Positions 10,641-22,069 are shown, numbered from the stretch's first letter. The stretch is DNA of 64,000 bases from Przewalskia tangutica (GCA_029844215.1 CM056738.1:44404388-44468387); one strand, 5' to 3'. Numbers and translations are program-made. The notes: generated by a model not told the origin, from the letters alone.

Positions 10641-11129
10641 ATCCCCTCTTGGAAGAGATTTTGGCGCACACACAAGGTGCCTTCTTTTAGCAATCTTTCA
10701 GCAAAAAGATATTGCATCAGGATAGGTTGCTTCCGCTTTGAATCTTCCCTAGTTGAATACCATCAGACTTACTTACTGTGCGGTGAATGCGATGTCTTGA
10801 ACCGTCAGTGTTTAATGTAAGCCAAGACAATGATACCAACACAATAACTCCCCTTATTGATTTTCTTATCGTTCTGACCATTGTGGCCGTGGACACACTT
10901 GGATTCTTAAGTGCATACATTTGAGGCGGTCTGTCCTCGCACTTAAATAGGTTGTCTCCTATAAGGTATCCTGTTATACCCCATTTCACAAGTGTTAGAC
11001 ACCATTAAAGTTTTCCCAAACCTAACCTAAACCGATGAAGATCATGAAAGGTTTTGGAAACTTAACTTTTACCCACGCTGAAGGTAGCACTTAATGTCTA
11101 TCACGGAAACGACCTTGGATTCATGTTTC

Positions 11130-12860
11130 TATGCAGAAATCATTATCCGAAGTGCTCTTGCTTCCACTGCAGCGCTCAACTGAACCTTTACGATTTAATT
11201 TTTCCATTGAACCAAATTCCTGGAATCTCCACTCAGTAAGGTTGGGTATCCACCATATCAGTTCGTACTGTTTGGGTTTTAAGCCAATTCCCGTAGACAT
11301 GTAGAAATCTTGATGATTGGGTATCCCTTTTGTCAAATGGTCTACTATATTCTTCTTTGATTAGTAATCAATGAAGTGTCACCCATGAAGATCAACTGCC
11401 ATATGGTCTTATGTCTCCGACAGATATGTCCAGATGCCGTCATCCGTGCACTTACAGTGTATAACTGACGCAGGCACAAGTTACTCCCAGTAAGGGACAT
11501 CCTCTAAGAGGTCGTGAAGTGGTGTATAACTGACGCAGGCACGAGTTACTCCCAGTAAGGGACATCCTCTAAGAGGTCGTGAAGTTACTCAACTTCTCAT
11601 CATGCTTTGTACAAAGCGGTAAACTCCGATTCCATCATGAATTAGCCGATGAAAGTTTTGCTTAGAGGATTTTCTTAAGATACACCATGCATATCCACTT
11701 GTGGCTTAAGTGTTCTTCAAGTCTGATGTCCAGTTTGCATCATTGTGTTCTCCCAGAACCACTGGACATCCATAATACCATAAACCATAGATAAGCAAAT
11801 AGTTCAGATGTCATCACATCCGATTTAACGCCTTCTATTATCTTTCTAGAATCACGAGTGAACCTTAGTTCAACTGATCTTCTTTATGAGTCGATACCAG
11901 GTCAGTTGTAGCTATATATGACCCGCGCATATCCCTCATGGCATATGGGTGCACCATGATTCCAATCAACTCTATGATTCATATCCATTGGTGACTTCAA
12001 CGAGACTGTCGAACTCATCACAAGTGAGTTTGGAATTAGACCAGTCCATTAGATGTCTTAGAAGTTCCAATTCCTAAGATGTCATCTGCAATACCCATAT
12101 CCTTTCATGTCAAAATATTATTTCAACATAATTTTAGTCTCTAAGATCAAACTAGGACTATCTCTTGTGATCAACATATCGTCTACGTAAGGCATATCAT
12201 GAATGAGTCAGAATTACCTTTCATGTAGATACATTTGTCACACATATTTGTGGAGAAACCCTTCGATAGTAAAGTACTATCAAATGTTTCATACCAATAC
12301 TTCGGGGCCTATTTCAGCCCTCCCAGGGATTCGACAAGTCGACTGACTTTCTTCTATTCCATGGAACCACATAACCCTCTGGATGTTCCGTATTACTTTC
12401 TTTTTCCACTTTTGGACTTTTGGTTTTCCAACTGTTGGCTTTCCAGCTTCAGAGTCAATATTTATGTAGTCAGATTCATTGGTTCTGTTTTATCTGAAAC
12501 TACCAAGACTAAAATGTAAACATTTCAGGGACCAAAATGGAAGTTCAGGAAAAAGCCCAGCAGTCGACAGAACTAACTCTCTGATTAGGAAGGTTGTCTC
12601 AATATCCATGTCACGCAAGACTGCGATCCCTGGATGTTAAGCTATTCACATAGGAGCACATGTCCAAAGTAGACGAAGCCTTATATTCGTCAGTAGATCC
12701 ATCTACTGGTTACTCAATTTGAGTATCCACGTTTACAACCCAAAGGTTCTTTTTTCGAAGGAAGATCAACCATCACATCAGGATGGTTATATCTGACAAA
12801 ATCAATTTCTCTCTATATAGCTTCTTCCCAAAGCAGAGCTTCTGGAGATGACAATTCTTT
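11130..12860 (-). pseudogene. Copia reverse transcriptase and RNase H, broken
   Basis: Read on the minus strand, the RT begins near 12850 with an EEAIWRDIDFV-like block and VDLPSKKEPLGCK. It continues with DMDIETTFLIREL (usual MDVKTAFLNGEL), then an EHPEGYVVPW block, SLGGLK.APKYWYETFDS, and CDKCIYMKGNSDSF. The catalytic YVDD is encoded at 12178-12189. RNase H follows from about 11960 to 11340 (DANWTSDLKN...SSKQ...), and a DHLTKGIPNH-like end lies near 11330. A stretch of about 190 bases at 12375-12570 has no place in the RT fold and looks like an insertion. Stop codons occur in every domain. Confidence 0.75.
11457..11586. repeat. 65-bp tandem duplication within the copia RNase H region
   Basis: The segment starting ATAACTGACGCAGGCAC at 11461 is repeated at 11526 with one visible substitution in the unit (CACAAG vs CACGAG). 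It duplicates part of the RNase H coding sequence, adding to the damage in this pol gene. Confidence 0.9.
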
Positions 12861-13554
12861 CTTAATTGTCCAAGGTTCATTCTCAACCATACAAGCTAGA
12901 GGCCTGACACAAGTCTTTATTCCCTCTTTTTTCTCTGTCTCGGTTCAACATATAGAATCTCTGAGTTCTGTAGATCTAGAACATTAAGTTCCGGATAGTC
13001 AGCAACTTCTGAGTCCTATAGATCTGGAACGTCTAGTTCCATACAATCAGGCACTCGCGGGTTCTTGTTAACCTCGAATAATTACTTCTTTTTCCCTTCT
13101 TAAGGAAAGTTAACTTCAAAGAATTCAGCATTCTTTTATCCAAAATGCCATAAACACTACTGTTATTTGCAGATCTAGTGGATATGCAACCTACAATCTT
13201 AGGTCCAACTTGACTTGTTTCGGTATTCCAACCTCTACCAAGTTACCCTATATCACAACCTTTGTAGATGGGATACTTTCCATGTTTCACATGGAGTGTT
13301 ATCCTTATCCTTATGCGGGGTTCTATTGAGAATCACATTAGTAGTAAGGATCACCTTGCCCCACATATCTTGGGCGTACGGATCTGCGCTTGGCTAAAAC
13401 CGTTAGACTGAGGTGAGCAAGGAGCAGTCATTTAATGAATGATGCTTCACATTCTCCCCCTCTGTCCCTACGAATTCCTCAATCCGCAGGCTTTTCATGT
13501 TCTACTTCCGAAGCGCCGAGGCCCTGTCTGGGAGGCACCGAGGCCCTGTCTGGG

Positions 13555-14860
13555 TGTTAGGCGTATTATGTATACGCCTTTTGAGTAATTTTTAGTTGGT
13601 ATTTTACTCGTTTTTGTTGTGTTTAGTATAGTAGTAGGTTTGTTTTTCCTTCTTTTGAGTCACAGCGGTGTAAAAAGACAAAATGGGAAAAAGGAATGAG
13701 AAATGGGTAGAAAAGGTGCTCCCGAGGCGAAAATGACGAAAGTTGGCAACTCAGAGCGAAAGAAGGAATCACCGCGGTGCCACTATGCAGAACCGCAGTG
13801 CCATATTTACCGAGGGGCCGCAGAACGTTCAGCACTGTGGTGACATCAGCAAGATCTGCACGGTGCAATTATGTTGAGAATCAGAGGAGTTTCGCACGCA
13901 TGATCTGGTAATCACCGCGGTGCCGGCGTAGGAAATTCCAGATCCGAGGAGAAATTGGCCAGGGGAAGAAGGGTCTATAAGGCACGAAATTTGCAACATA
14001 TATAAGCCCTGAAGATTATTCTATGAAGGAGGTTGGTCATTCTACAACAGAACACAGCACAAGGCGAATTTAGAGCGAAAATTGGAGACTTTGTTCTACG
14101 TAATTTTCTTCTTTCATTTTTAATTCAGTTTATGTATGGATATTGTGTTAGTTCTTAGCGTGACTATGGCTAGGAGCTAAATACTTTATTAGGGCTTTCC
14201 TTGTGAATCGCTTGAAACTTTATTCATGATTTAATGGATTAGTTGATTTCTTCTTCACTTGATTAAGATTTATTCAATAATTGGTATGAATGTTTGATAG
14301 TTAATTGATCACTAATTAACATGATCTATATGATTTCGAATCAAGAACCGAAAGGAGAGATTTGAATATGCTTTAATTGAATAGACATAGGTTAAAATCG
14401 CGGACGACTGTACCCCGATACTTGTGTAGCATTATAGGTTACTGTTCTTAATCCTTCTATGTGGTAAATCCTATCATAGAAATATAGAAGGGTTCTGCAC
14501 TGGGGTTGAGCGATTATATATCCTAATCGAAATATAAGACAGTCTAGTTAACCGCTATCTTAACGTAGAAGAAGAAGTCATTCTAATCGCATTAAGGATT
14601 GAGTAGAGTGGATATTCGAGGATCTTGGAAGCCCTAATTCCTTCATAACTGATCACAACTTAAATAGTTTAATTAATTCTTACAATTATTCCAATAGTTA
14701 AACAAAAATTCAACTCAAATATCGATTGCCAAATAGATAACATAAAATAGATGAACGATACTTAGAAACCTGTCTCTGATGACGATATTCGGTCGTATCA
14801 GACTATACTACTTGTGAACGATACGTACACTTACGTTGAACATTTGGAAATCGGCTAACA
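13555..14860 (+). mobile_element. Solo LTR, Athila-like, 1306 bp
   Basis: It begins TGTTAGGCG and ends CGGCTAACA. The same five bases, CTGGG, lie directly before (13550-13554) and after (14861-14865). It resembles the Athila LTR at 6011-7381 along its length: the opening 'TATACxCxTTTTGAG', the mid-region tract around ATTAATTGATCACTAATTA, and the tail 'gatattcggtc...tatactacttgt'. Only one LTR is present with no internal region, so recombination between LTRs removed the body. It sits inside a copy of the GC-rich module in the copia integrase. Confidence 0.88.
13760..13935 (+). repeat. Decayed copies of the GC-rich module in the solo LTR
   Basis: Strings such as CACCGCGGTGCC (about 13769 and 13914), ACCGCAGTGCC and AGCACTGTGGTGAC occupy the same LTR position as the module at 6226-6404. 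The spacer GCCGCAGAACGTTC matches CGCAGAACTTCC at 6360. Most differences from GGCGCCGCGGCGCC are CG-to-TG or CG-to-CA, the pattern expected from loss of methylated cytosines. Confidence 0.6.
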
Positions 14861-15109
14861 CTGGGAGGCACCGTGACGCCGGAATTCCAGTAGCCAACCA
14901 GGCTCCAAGAGCCGCGACGCTTATTGGAGGCGCTGCGGCCCTTCACGGCTCCGCGGCGACTTCCGACCAGTTTTATCTTTGTTCTTCAACAAAGGATGTA
15001 ATATGTTGTACCATCATCAATAAAGATCACAACGTACTTGTCTCCCCCTCTATTTATACACACTTCAAATCACCCACGTAGGTGTGACTAAGTTATAGAG
15101 GAGCGGTGC

Positions 15110-16416
15110 TTCTTTCGCTATTCCTTCGACAGAATAGAAATGTGATTTTGCCTCTTCGCCTACCTCATACTCATTTTGAGGGTTTATGTTGACAGACGGC
15201 AACAATCTCAACTTAGTTAGCTTTGGAATGACTTTCTATTTAACGTGTCTTAATCTATGATGACATAGATGCACGAATTACAAATATATCATTCATTTGG
15301 CTACAGTCTTACTGTACCACTCTTAGTTATTATAGACCTGTGGTACTAGACTCAAACCATCCTGACCAACAACGTCCTTGAAACCAAGTTTGGGATATGT
15401 ATCACTTAATGTTAGAGTGATCACATTCCGTGATGTCCTTTGAGGACAACCTCTTCAACTCCTTTTATTCTGGAGGTGGCGTTGCTTCACATGAACAACC
15501 TCTTGCCCGTGATTAGGGCGTAATCGGATCATAAGTGATCTAGATACTCTGGCCTACTCCAGTTGCCTTGGAAGACTGAGTGTCCAATTTCTTTACCGCC
15601 TTTCTGTTGGCCTTCAGATCTTTTAAGATCTAGAAACTCTGGCCCACTCCAGTCGCATGTAGACTTTGTATGACTGAGTGTCCAATACTATCCTGTCAGA
15701 AGACGGATCTTCTGTCGGGAACGGTGACAGGATTGTCTCTAGTCCTTTAGTCCTCTTCCCCTACTTAGGGTTGTCCATAAATCCAATTTTATCACAACCT
15801 AAGTCCATATCTTTTAGACCGTTGTTTATAACAGTCCAATTTTTAAGCGGAAAGGAAAACGAGATTAAACTTCTAATTTTAAAGAGTATGGAATATAAGT
15901 TTTTAATGACGCCACTTCATATTCCTTGCCTTAATTTACTCATTTTATTCAGACATGATTTAATCTCCTTATTGATAAAGAGGAAAATTTTACCTAACTC
16001 ATCTTCGGATTCTTTGTCTGGGATATGTGTAGTCCTTCGGCTGCAAGATAGAACATCATTTTTAGCCTTCTCCTTTTGTCCCAGTTGATATCCTCCACCT
16101 CTCGTGGGTGCTTATTTCCACCACTCTCGGGAGCAGTGACAACATCTCTTTATTTAGCCTTACTATCATGACTATAAGCAGTATCTTGAAGCTCAATATC
16201 AGATCCATAGATCCTCCACCTTTGAAGGAGACAAGTTTGTAACTGTTGTCAAAGAGAGAGCTAAAACTAGGACCAAATCTGTTGACAGAGACAGTGTTTG
16301 AACTATTTATAGAACTGTCAATGGAACTGGTTTCAACAAGAAAGCCACAGCCAGATTTGGGAGCATATCTGCTGGAAAACATCTTTCTAGCACTATTACA
16401 CATATTGTCTTGAGAT
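15110..16416 (-). other. Copia 5' internal region without recognisable gag or protease
   Basis: This is where gag and protease would be expected, but I recognise no gag core, zinc knuckle or DTG-type active site on the minus strand. Stops are frequent. The sequence directly inside the right LTR (about 16400-16416) does not resemble the initiator-methionine primer site usual for copia. I see nothing else in it. Confidence 0.4.
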
Positions 16417-17387
16417 TGTGAGTACTTCAATGATGTACGGAGAATAGTAAACTACTATTACAAGTGCTTTAAAAGGATAAACTACTATGAATTACAATAG
16501 GAACAAACTTGATGCCAAACAAGAATTATGGCAACAATAATCTTTTGTGGTCTTAATCTTCTTCCTTGAATGCATTTTTGAATGTTGGTCTTCGTCCAAC
16601 TACAACAAGCTCCTTGATCTTGATAACCTAAAACCAAGAGACATTAAATCTTTACTTGTACAACTGTGCTGAGTCGACTGTTAGCACTTTGTCCTTAAGA
16701 TAATATTGCCCCGTATATATGCTTTATGTTTAGCAGATAATTTGTCTTCCAATATAAAACAACAAACTATCACTTGTGCAAGTAAACACAAGTGATCCTA
16801 GCGAATAAAACAAACACGAAACGATTGCTGAAGAATGAAAAAGAAGAAGTTGTATTTTCTGCAGTGTTATTCCTTACTATTTTTCTGTTCTCTCATGTTC
16901 TGTGGTGTACTCTCAAATCTGAAAATATGGAATTGCTATATAGTTTTAAGGATCATGAGAGGTGTTAATGGCTATTAAGAGGGTTGTTAAGAGACACAAT
17001 AAAGGCAAAAACATTTTGAAATAAGTGTAGAACGTTTCAGCATGTCAAAGGCCATCAACTGTTGGCTTTCCCATCGCCTGGCAACTCAATGGACACGAAG
17101 CGTCGGTCCCGAACCCTTATCCAGTTTTGAGACTTATAACATAAACAATTCTTCTTTTTCCCACCGATGTGGTAGATTTGTCCCACACCATTTTTTCCAT
17201 ATCTCAAACACCTTACTTTGCAGACCAATTCTCAATGAAATTTGACGATCCTTGGCCCCGCGGTCATCTACTCACTTAATATATTATGCACGTGTGAAGA
17301 ACCAAGATCTCCAACATGCGGGACCATGATGTTTAAATCATTCAAGATGGACGGACCCAACCTGCACCTAAATGCAAATTTCCAACA
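16417..17387 (-). mobile_element. Copia LTR (5' LTR in element orientation)
   Basis: Starts TGTGAGTACTTC and ends TTTCCAACA, matching 9428-10640 by eye apart from a deletion of about 240 bp after the string CACGAAGCGTCG at about 17105. The following AGAAC (17388-17392) completes the target duplication. Confidence 0.82.
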
Positions 17388-17392
17388 AGAAC

Positions 17393-17471
17393 TCAACTAA
17401 ACAACACGAATTATGTCAATCAGGTATAAAAAAATTATATTTTTCAATTCATGATTAGAATATTTTGTATA
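17393..17471 (+). pseudogene. Continuation of the FAR1-related remnant and putative intron
   Basis: After the target duplication the frame of the remnant at 8890-9427 continues for about ten codons to AATCAG, followed by GTATAAAA and AT-rich sequence as in a plant intron. It ends where the next copia LTR starts (17472). Confidence 0.45.
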
Positions 17472-17762
17472 TGTTAATAATTATAACAATAAGAAGTTAA
17501 ACTGGAAGAATTAATCCCTTGATTATTCTTATTGATGAAAGACATATATATATAAGTTACAATAGGAGAATCATAATCCTACTTTACATCTACATCCATA
17601 TTCTATAAAGAGACTAACTATACAGTTGGTAAGACTACAAGACTACTTATATGGTAAGTGTACAATGTAATAGTTACACTAAACTAATTCCTACACTAAA
17701 ATAGGGACACACGGTCAAAGTAATAATACCAAATATATCAATTATATTTGGTATATTTAACA
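17472..17762 (-). mobile_element. Copia 3' LTR, 291 bp
   Basis: On the plus strand it runs from TGTTAATAATTATAAC to GGTATATTTAACA. Directly right of it is CATACCCGCAGTCATAGC, the reverse complement of a purine-rich tract (GCGGGTATG), which defines the inner border. Short LTRs of about 300 bp fit this copia group. Confidence 0.75.
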
Positions 17763-17859
17763 CATACCCGCAGTCATAGCGGGTGGTCTTCGTACGCTGA
17801 AATTGTCTCTAAAATCTTAAAAAAGGACCGAGGGAAGACCCTTTGTAAATATGTCTGCA

Positions 17860-18793
17860 ATCTAATATCTGGAAGAGACATGACAGATGCGTACTTGTCC
17901 TTTAGTTATCTTCTCTCGAACAAAGTGAATATCCATCTCTATGTGTTTAGTATGTTGGTTCTGAACTGGATTACCAGAAAGGTAGATGACACTTATATTA
18001 TCACAATATACCAAGGTAGCCTTATCAATAGGATAATGAAGCTCTAAAGTAGATTTCGTAACCAACATGACTCAGAAATCACATTGGCTACCCCTCGATA
18101 CTCGTCCTCTGCACTTGAACGTGAAAACGTTGATTGACGCTTGGTAGACCATGAGACCAAGTTATTACCTAAAAATATGCAATAGCCAGACGTAGACCGT
18201 TTGTTGTCAGGACAACTACCACAATCAACATCTGTATAGGAGACAAGTGTAGACGTCGACGAATGATACAAATGCAAGCCATAATTAAGTGTTCTCTGAA
18301 TGTACCTAAAAATGCGTTTGAGCGCATTCATATGTTCAACTCTGGGATCATGCATGAACAAACACACCTGATGTGCGATATATGTAATATCAGGTCGCGT
18401 GAACGTCAGATAATGAAGGGTACCTGCAAGACTGCGATAGCGGATCAGATCCTCATAGGGAGAGCCAGCTGCAACACCCAACTTGGGTAGTATCAACTGG
18501 AGTAAAAGTGGACTTACATGATGACCTACCAGCCGTCTCAATGATCTCTGCTACATACTTCCTCTGTGATAAGAATAATCCGCCTGTATGACGAGTGACT
18601 GCAATCCACAAAAAATAACTCAATGGGCCCAAGTCTTTCATGGCAAACTCAGAACTGAGCAATGTCATAATAGACTTTCGCAAAGCTTCAGAAGAGGCAG
18701 TCAAGATAATATCATCAACATATAACAATATATAAGACATAGAAGAACCCCGATAATATATAGTGAATTATCAGATCTACCTATAGTCGAAAC
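17860..18793 (-). pseudogene. Copia RT C-terminal half and RNase H
   Basis: From about 18740 the frame encodes LLYVDDIILTASSEALRKSI, with the catalytic YVDD, then KDLGPLSYFL, the SQRKYVAEII block and TFTPVDT. A frame change at about 18500 leads to YRSLAGTLHYLTFTRPDIT, typical of the RT thumb and connection. RNase H follows to 18044 (STSGYCIFLGNNLVSWSTKR). A further frame change precedes KATLVYCDNISVIYLSGNPV near 18010 and TKHIEMDIHFVREK. The right border is the target duplication GAAAC of the solo LTR; the coding sequence resumes at 21435. Confidence 0.85.
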
Positions 18794-19429
18794 TGTCACG
18801 ACCCGACCCCGGGGACGCGACTGGTGCCCTACCGGGGCACCCCGTTAGGTATACATCAGAGAATAGCAGCGGAACATACATAACATATAAACATGTATAA
18901 AGTAAACATCACTGGCAAGCCGACAAGGCTGCCTTCCATAAAAATATACTTAATCAAAGTATAACAGTACAACTTGTTCTTACAGCCCAAACCACAAACG
19001 TTACTACAGACCTCTAGGAATAACAACTGTGGCGGGACAGGGCCCCGCCATACCCCTGAATGTACATAATACCTATAGCATCAGGGAAAAAATTGTACCA
19101 ACAAAAACAAGCCTCCGGAGGAATGGAGCTTCTGACACCAGAACAGTGATCCTAAGAATGAGGATCCACCACCTGCTTACCCCTACCTGCGGCATGAACG
19201 CAGCCCCCGAGGAAGGGTCGATTACATGATATGTACTAAGTATGCGGCGGAAAATACCAAAATACCTCATAAGTCTAAAATAATCGAGACATGTATAAAA
19301 ATCAGTTCTGAGAACACCGTGCCTTACTAACAATGAGAATATCAAGCATATACTATACCGCATGAAAATAGGAAGCTCATGGTCAAAGCAAGGTCATCCG
19401 CCATGATATCATTAAGCACTCCTACTCAC

Positions 19430-19570
19430 GGGACTATTTCACCCGCACGGGTCAAGTGGACCGCATGAGGTATTCTCGCATAGGTTGCTACCCGCATGAG
19501 ACTATTTCACCCGCATGAGCCCTACGGACTCGCATGAGGTATTCATCGCATCGTGGGTAGCAAATCCACG
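19430..19570. repeat. Short irregular repeats in the solo LTR
   Basis: Repeats of CCGCATGAG, GACTATTTCACCCGCA and GCATGAGGTATTC. The other complete LTR of this family has a different tandem zone at the matching place (about 45780-46200). Confidence 0.7.
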
Positions 19571-21029
19571 GAATATGCAAATGCCACAACCCGGGGAATG
19601 ACCCCGTAATAAATAATAATATATCACTAAGACAAACCGGCTATCATACATAATGCAAGCAAGTTAAGAAACCCCTTAACTTCTTATTAATTTTGTTCAT
19701 ACACCTTCTCATTTTAGTTTACTTAAGGCACTAACATGTCTTTATGAAATCCGGGAATTTAACCCAAAGTACTATACTATATGATTCTACTCTTTTAAAA
19801 CCATTAGGCAATTAATGCCTTAAAAATCAATTTGTCTTTCACAACTTCAAATCATTTATCCGTACTCATTTAACTTAGAGTAAATCTTCCTTTGTTAACC
19901 TTCCATAAAGCTAATATAATCAACTTCTCATAAAGTCATTATATTAACGTTATACCTTAGTCAAATACATTTTTCCTAAACCCAAGGGACTTACACTTTT
20001 AAAAAGAAACAAGAATCATATACTTGAACACATCAAGTCCCTTAACTTTGAAAACTCAAGACATCCTTAATACTTTTTAAAGAAATGAGTTAATCCCCCT
20101 TACTCACAAAACTTGGCCATCCTTAAAACAAGTAAGGGATATCAAAACCTTGTACGTCTATCGTACTATATAGGTAAAGCTATTCATGCTCAAGAGATAT
20201 AAAAGTTCCACATACCTCTTCGGTCAATCCACTTGCTAAGTCCAAAATACCGCACGTAGTACGTCAACCTATAATGACCATAATACGTTTAATAACCTCA
20301 ATCTACAACGTAGAATCTTCCAAGTTCGAAGTCACTAAATTCTATGGAAAATTGGGCAGCATTTCCTTTGTTTCTACATACTTTGCCACATTTTTCAAGG
20401 CCGAATTCAACATCTAAACGCCACTTTTAAGGCCCAACAATCCAATCAATTCAACGGGGATTACACACCTAAACTTGGATGTGTAAAATTCTGCCCCACA
20501 ATGCATAACTAATAACTTAACAAGTTTAAGGTAGTATTTTGGCTACAACATGCTTACATAACCTTCTTATCCAATTATTTCATATCCAAACCATATTTCT
20601 TACATGCAATTTATCTAAGAGCAATATTTTCAACTACAAGTTCTTTCTTCTTCACATGCAACACCAAAAACTAGCAACAAGAGAAAGAATTGTTACCTTA
20701 GAGCTTTAGCCAAATTAATCCAACAAATTTGCTAGCCTCCTTTCCGAAAACACCACCACAATAACCCCTACAAGCTTGCAAACAAGTTTCCTTCTTGCCA
20801 CACTTTTCAGATTTTTCTCAATCCTTGATTTCCTCTTGATTTTCTAGAGAGAAGGGAGAACTTCTAATTTAGAGAGAGAGAGGAGCTTGAAGAATGACCA
20901 AGTCTTGAAGACTTGGTCAATAAATAGTACATGCAAAAATCAGATGGGGGGGGGGGGGACACTTGTCACCCACCCACGACCTTTTTTAAAACAAAACAGT
21001 TCAGATTTTTCCACTCACCCTCGCAGAAC

Positions 21030-21135
21030 CCGGCTCGGCGACGCGGCCCTGCAGCCGGCGCCGCGGCGCTGAAACTTATGCCACCCCTCGGATCTTCCGG
21101 CGTCGCGGCCCTGCTTCCCGGCGCCGCGGCCCTGT
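21030..21135 (-). repeat. GC-rich palindromic module, reverse orientation, in the solo LTR
   Basis: On the plus strand GGCGCCGCGGCGCTG is at about 21056, GGCGTCGCGGCCCTG at about 21098, and GGCGCCGCGGCCCTG at about 21118. The last is the exact reverse complement of CAGGGCCGCGGCGCC in the Athila LTR. Spacers also agree when the strand is reversed: CAGACAGG precedes the CAGGGCC copy in both, and a CAGCGCCGCGGCGCC copy follows. Confidence 0.85.
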
Positions 21136-21434
21136 GGCTCCTGTCTGAATTATTTTTCTGTCCGATTGCGCACTGAACTTGTAACTTCCATAACTTTCTA
21201 CTCCGATGTCCTATCGACGAACGGTTGGTTGCGTTGGGAACTAGACTCAACGAACTACGCACTAAGACTTGGAAAACCCAAGGAACTCATAATGCAACTG
21301 GGCATAAACCGCCTCAAAATTGACTAAAAACCCGTCCGAAATAATTCGTCAACCTATCTTTCAGAAATTTTAAGTCTTAATCTCTTTCGTACGCTCTCAT
21401 ACGCTTGGCCAGAACTACGGGGTGTAACAGAAAC

Positions 21435-21833
21435 ATAGTCATCAAACTTCTTATACCACACCCGTGGAGACTGCTTAAGCCCATACAATGACTTCTTCAA
21501 CAAACACACATGATTAGGGTACCGAGTATCCCTAAACCCCAATGGCTGATGCATATATACTGTTTCTTGGAGATCATCATGTAGGAAAACATTTTTCACA
21601 TCTAGCTGATGAATGAGCCATGATTTAGAAAGAGCCAAGCTGAGCACGGTGCGAATGGTAGCCGGCTTGACCACCGGGCTAAACGTATCACCACAATCCA
21701 CACCAATCTGCTGAGTCTTACCATCACCTACAAGTCTAGTCATATGTCTCGCAAAAGAACAATCAGAATTTTCCTTATGAATAAAAATCCACATAGACCG
21801 AATAATATTAACACCAGATGGACGGGGTACCAA
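21435..21833 (-). pseudogene. Copia RT N-terminal half
   Basis: The minus strand encodes a DTFSPVVKPATIRTVLSLAL block, then WLIHQLDVKNVFLHDDLQET (the first RT catalytic region) and LLKKSLYGLKQSPRVWYKK. The frame runs into the solo LTR at 21434. The continuation with the YVDD motif is at 18740-18793. The glutamine-rich KTQQIGVD stretch replaces the usual KGFHQQPGIDY-like block, so a small frameshift is likely there. Confidence 0.85.
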
Positions 21834-22069
21834 CTACCACGTCTTATTATCAATAAGAGCATTATATTCCTCGGTTATGGCAATTTTCCAATTAGGGTCA
21901 TTTAAGGCAGACACAAGATTATGGGGTAAAGGTGATTTAAGAACATTATAATTCAAATTAAAATGTCTTTTTGATTTAAAAATACTCTGTTGACTGCGAG
22001 TGATTGGACCTTGACTCTGGGCCGGAATGGGTGTATTTTGGAAATTTTATAAAGTGTCGGATATTTTCG

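Larger units (their letters stand above)
13080..15110 (-). pseudogene. Copia integrase, split by GC-rich module and a solo LTR
   Basis: On the minus strand the N-terminal side at about 15085-14985 encodes DLK.V...RGG.K.V.FIDDGTTYY, the core around the second catalytic aspartate of copia integrases. The C-terminal side, 13510-13300, encodes MKSLRIEEFV..., QDMWGKVILTTNVILNRTPH, the end of the catalytic core. A linker rich in acidic residues follows to 13080. Between these halves lie two GC-rich segments (14861-14975 and 13510-13554) and the nested LTR. The expected 40-60 residues, including the third catalytic region, are replaced by this GC-rich material. Confidence 0.7.
9428..17387 (-). mobile_element. 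Complete Ty1/copia retrotransposon (degenerate), minus strand
   Basis: Both LTRs are present and the element is flanked by identical 5-bp duplications: AGAAC at 9423-9427 and at 17388-17392. LTR ends are TGTGAG...CCAACA on the plus strand. The left LTR is 1213 bp and the right is 971 bp; the right lacks about 240 bp that correspond to 10107-10347. Pol is read on the minus strand, in decreasing coordinates: integrase, reverse transcriptase, RNase H. Stops and frameshifts are frequent. A 1.3 kb solo LTR is nested at 13555-14860. The element split a FAR1-related gene remnant. Confidence 0.85.
18794..21429 (+). mobile_element. Solo LTR of the TGTCACGACC family, 2636 bp
   Basis: The LTR begins TGTCACGACCCGACCCC and ends ACGGGGTGTAACA. 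GAAAC flanks it on both sides (18789-18793 and 21430-21434). With the LTR and one GAAAC removed, the copia RT frame is restored across the junction. A block at 19010-19215, starting near GGCGGGACAGGGCCCCGCC, is strongly conserved with 45285-45485 in the other copy. A minisatellite-like zone follows at 19430-19570. The GC-rich module occurs near the 3' end in reverse orientation (21030-21135). Orientation assumes U3 on the left; this is inferred. Confidence 0.92.

Noticed and set aside
20945..20958. Poly-G run as a regulatory G-quadruplex
   Set aside because: A single homopolymer run of about 14 G in an LTR; it may be an assembly artefact and gives no further support.
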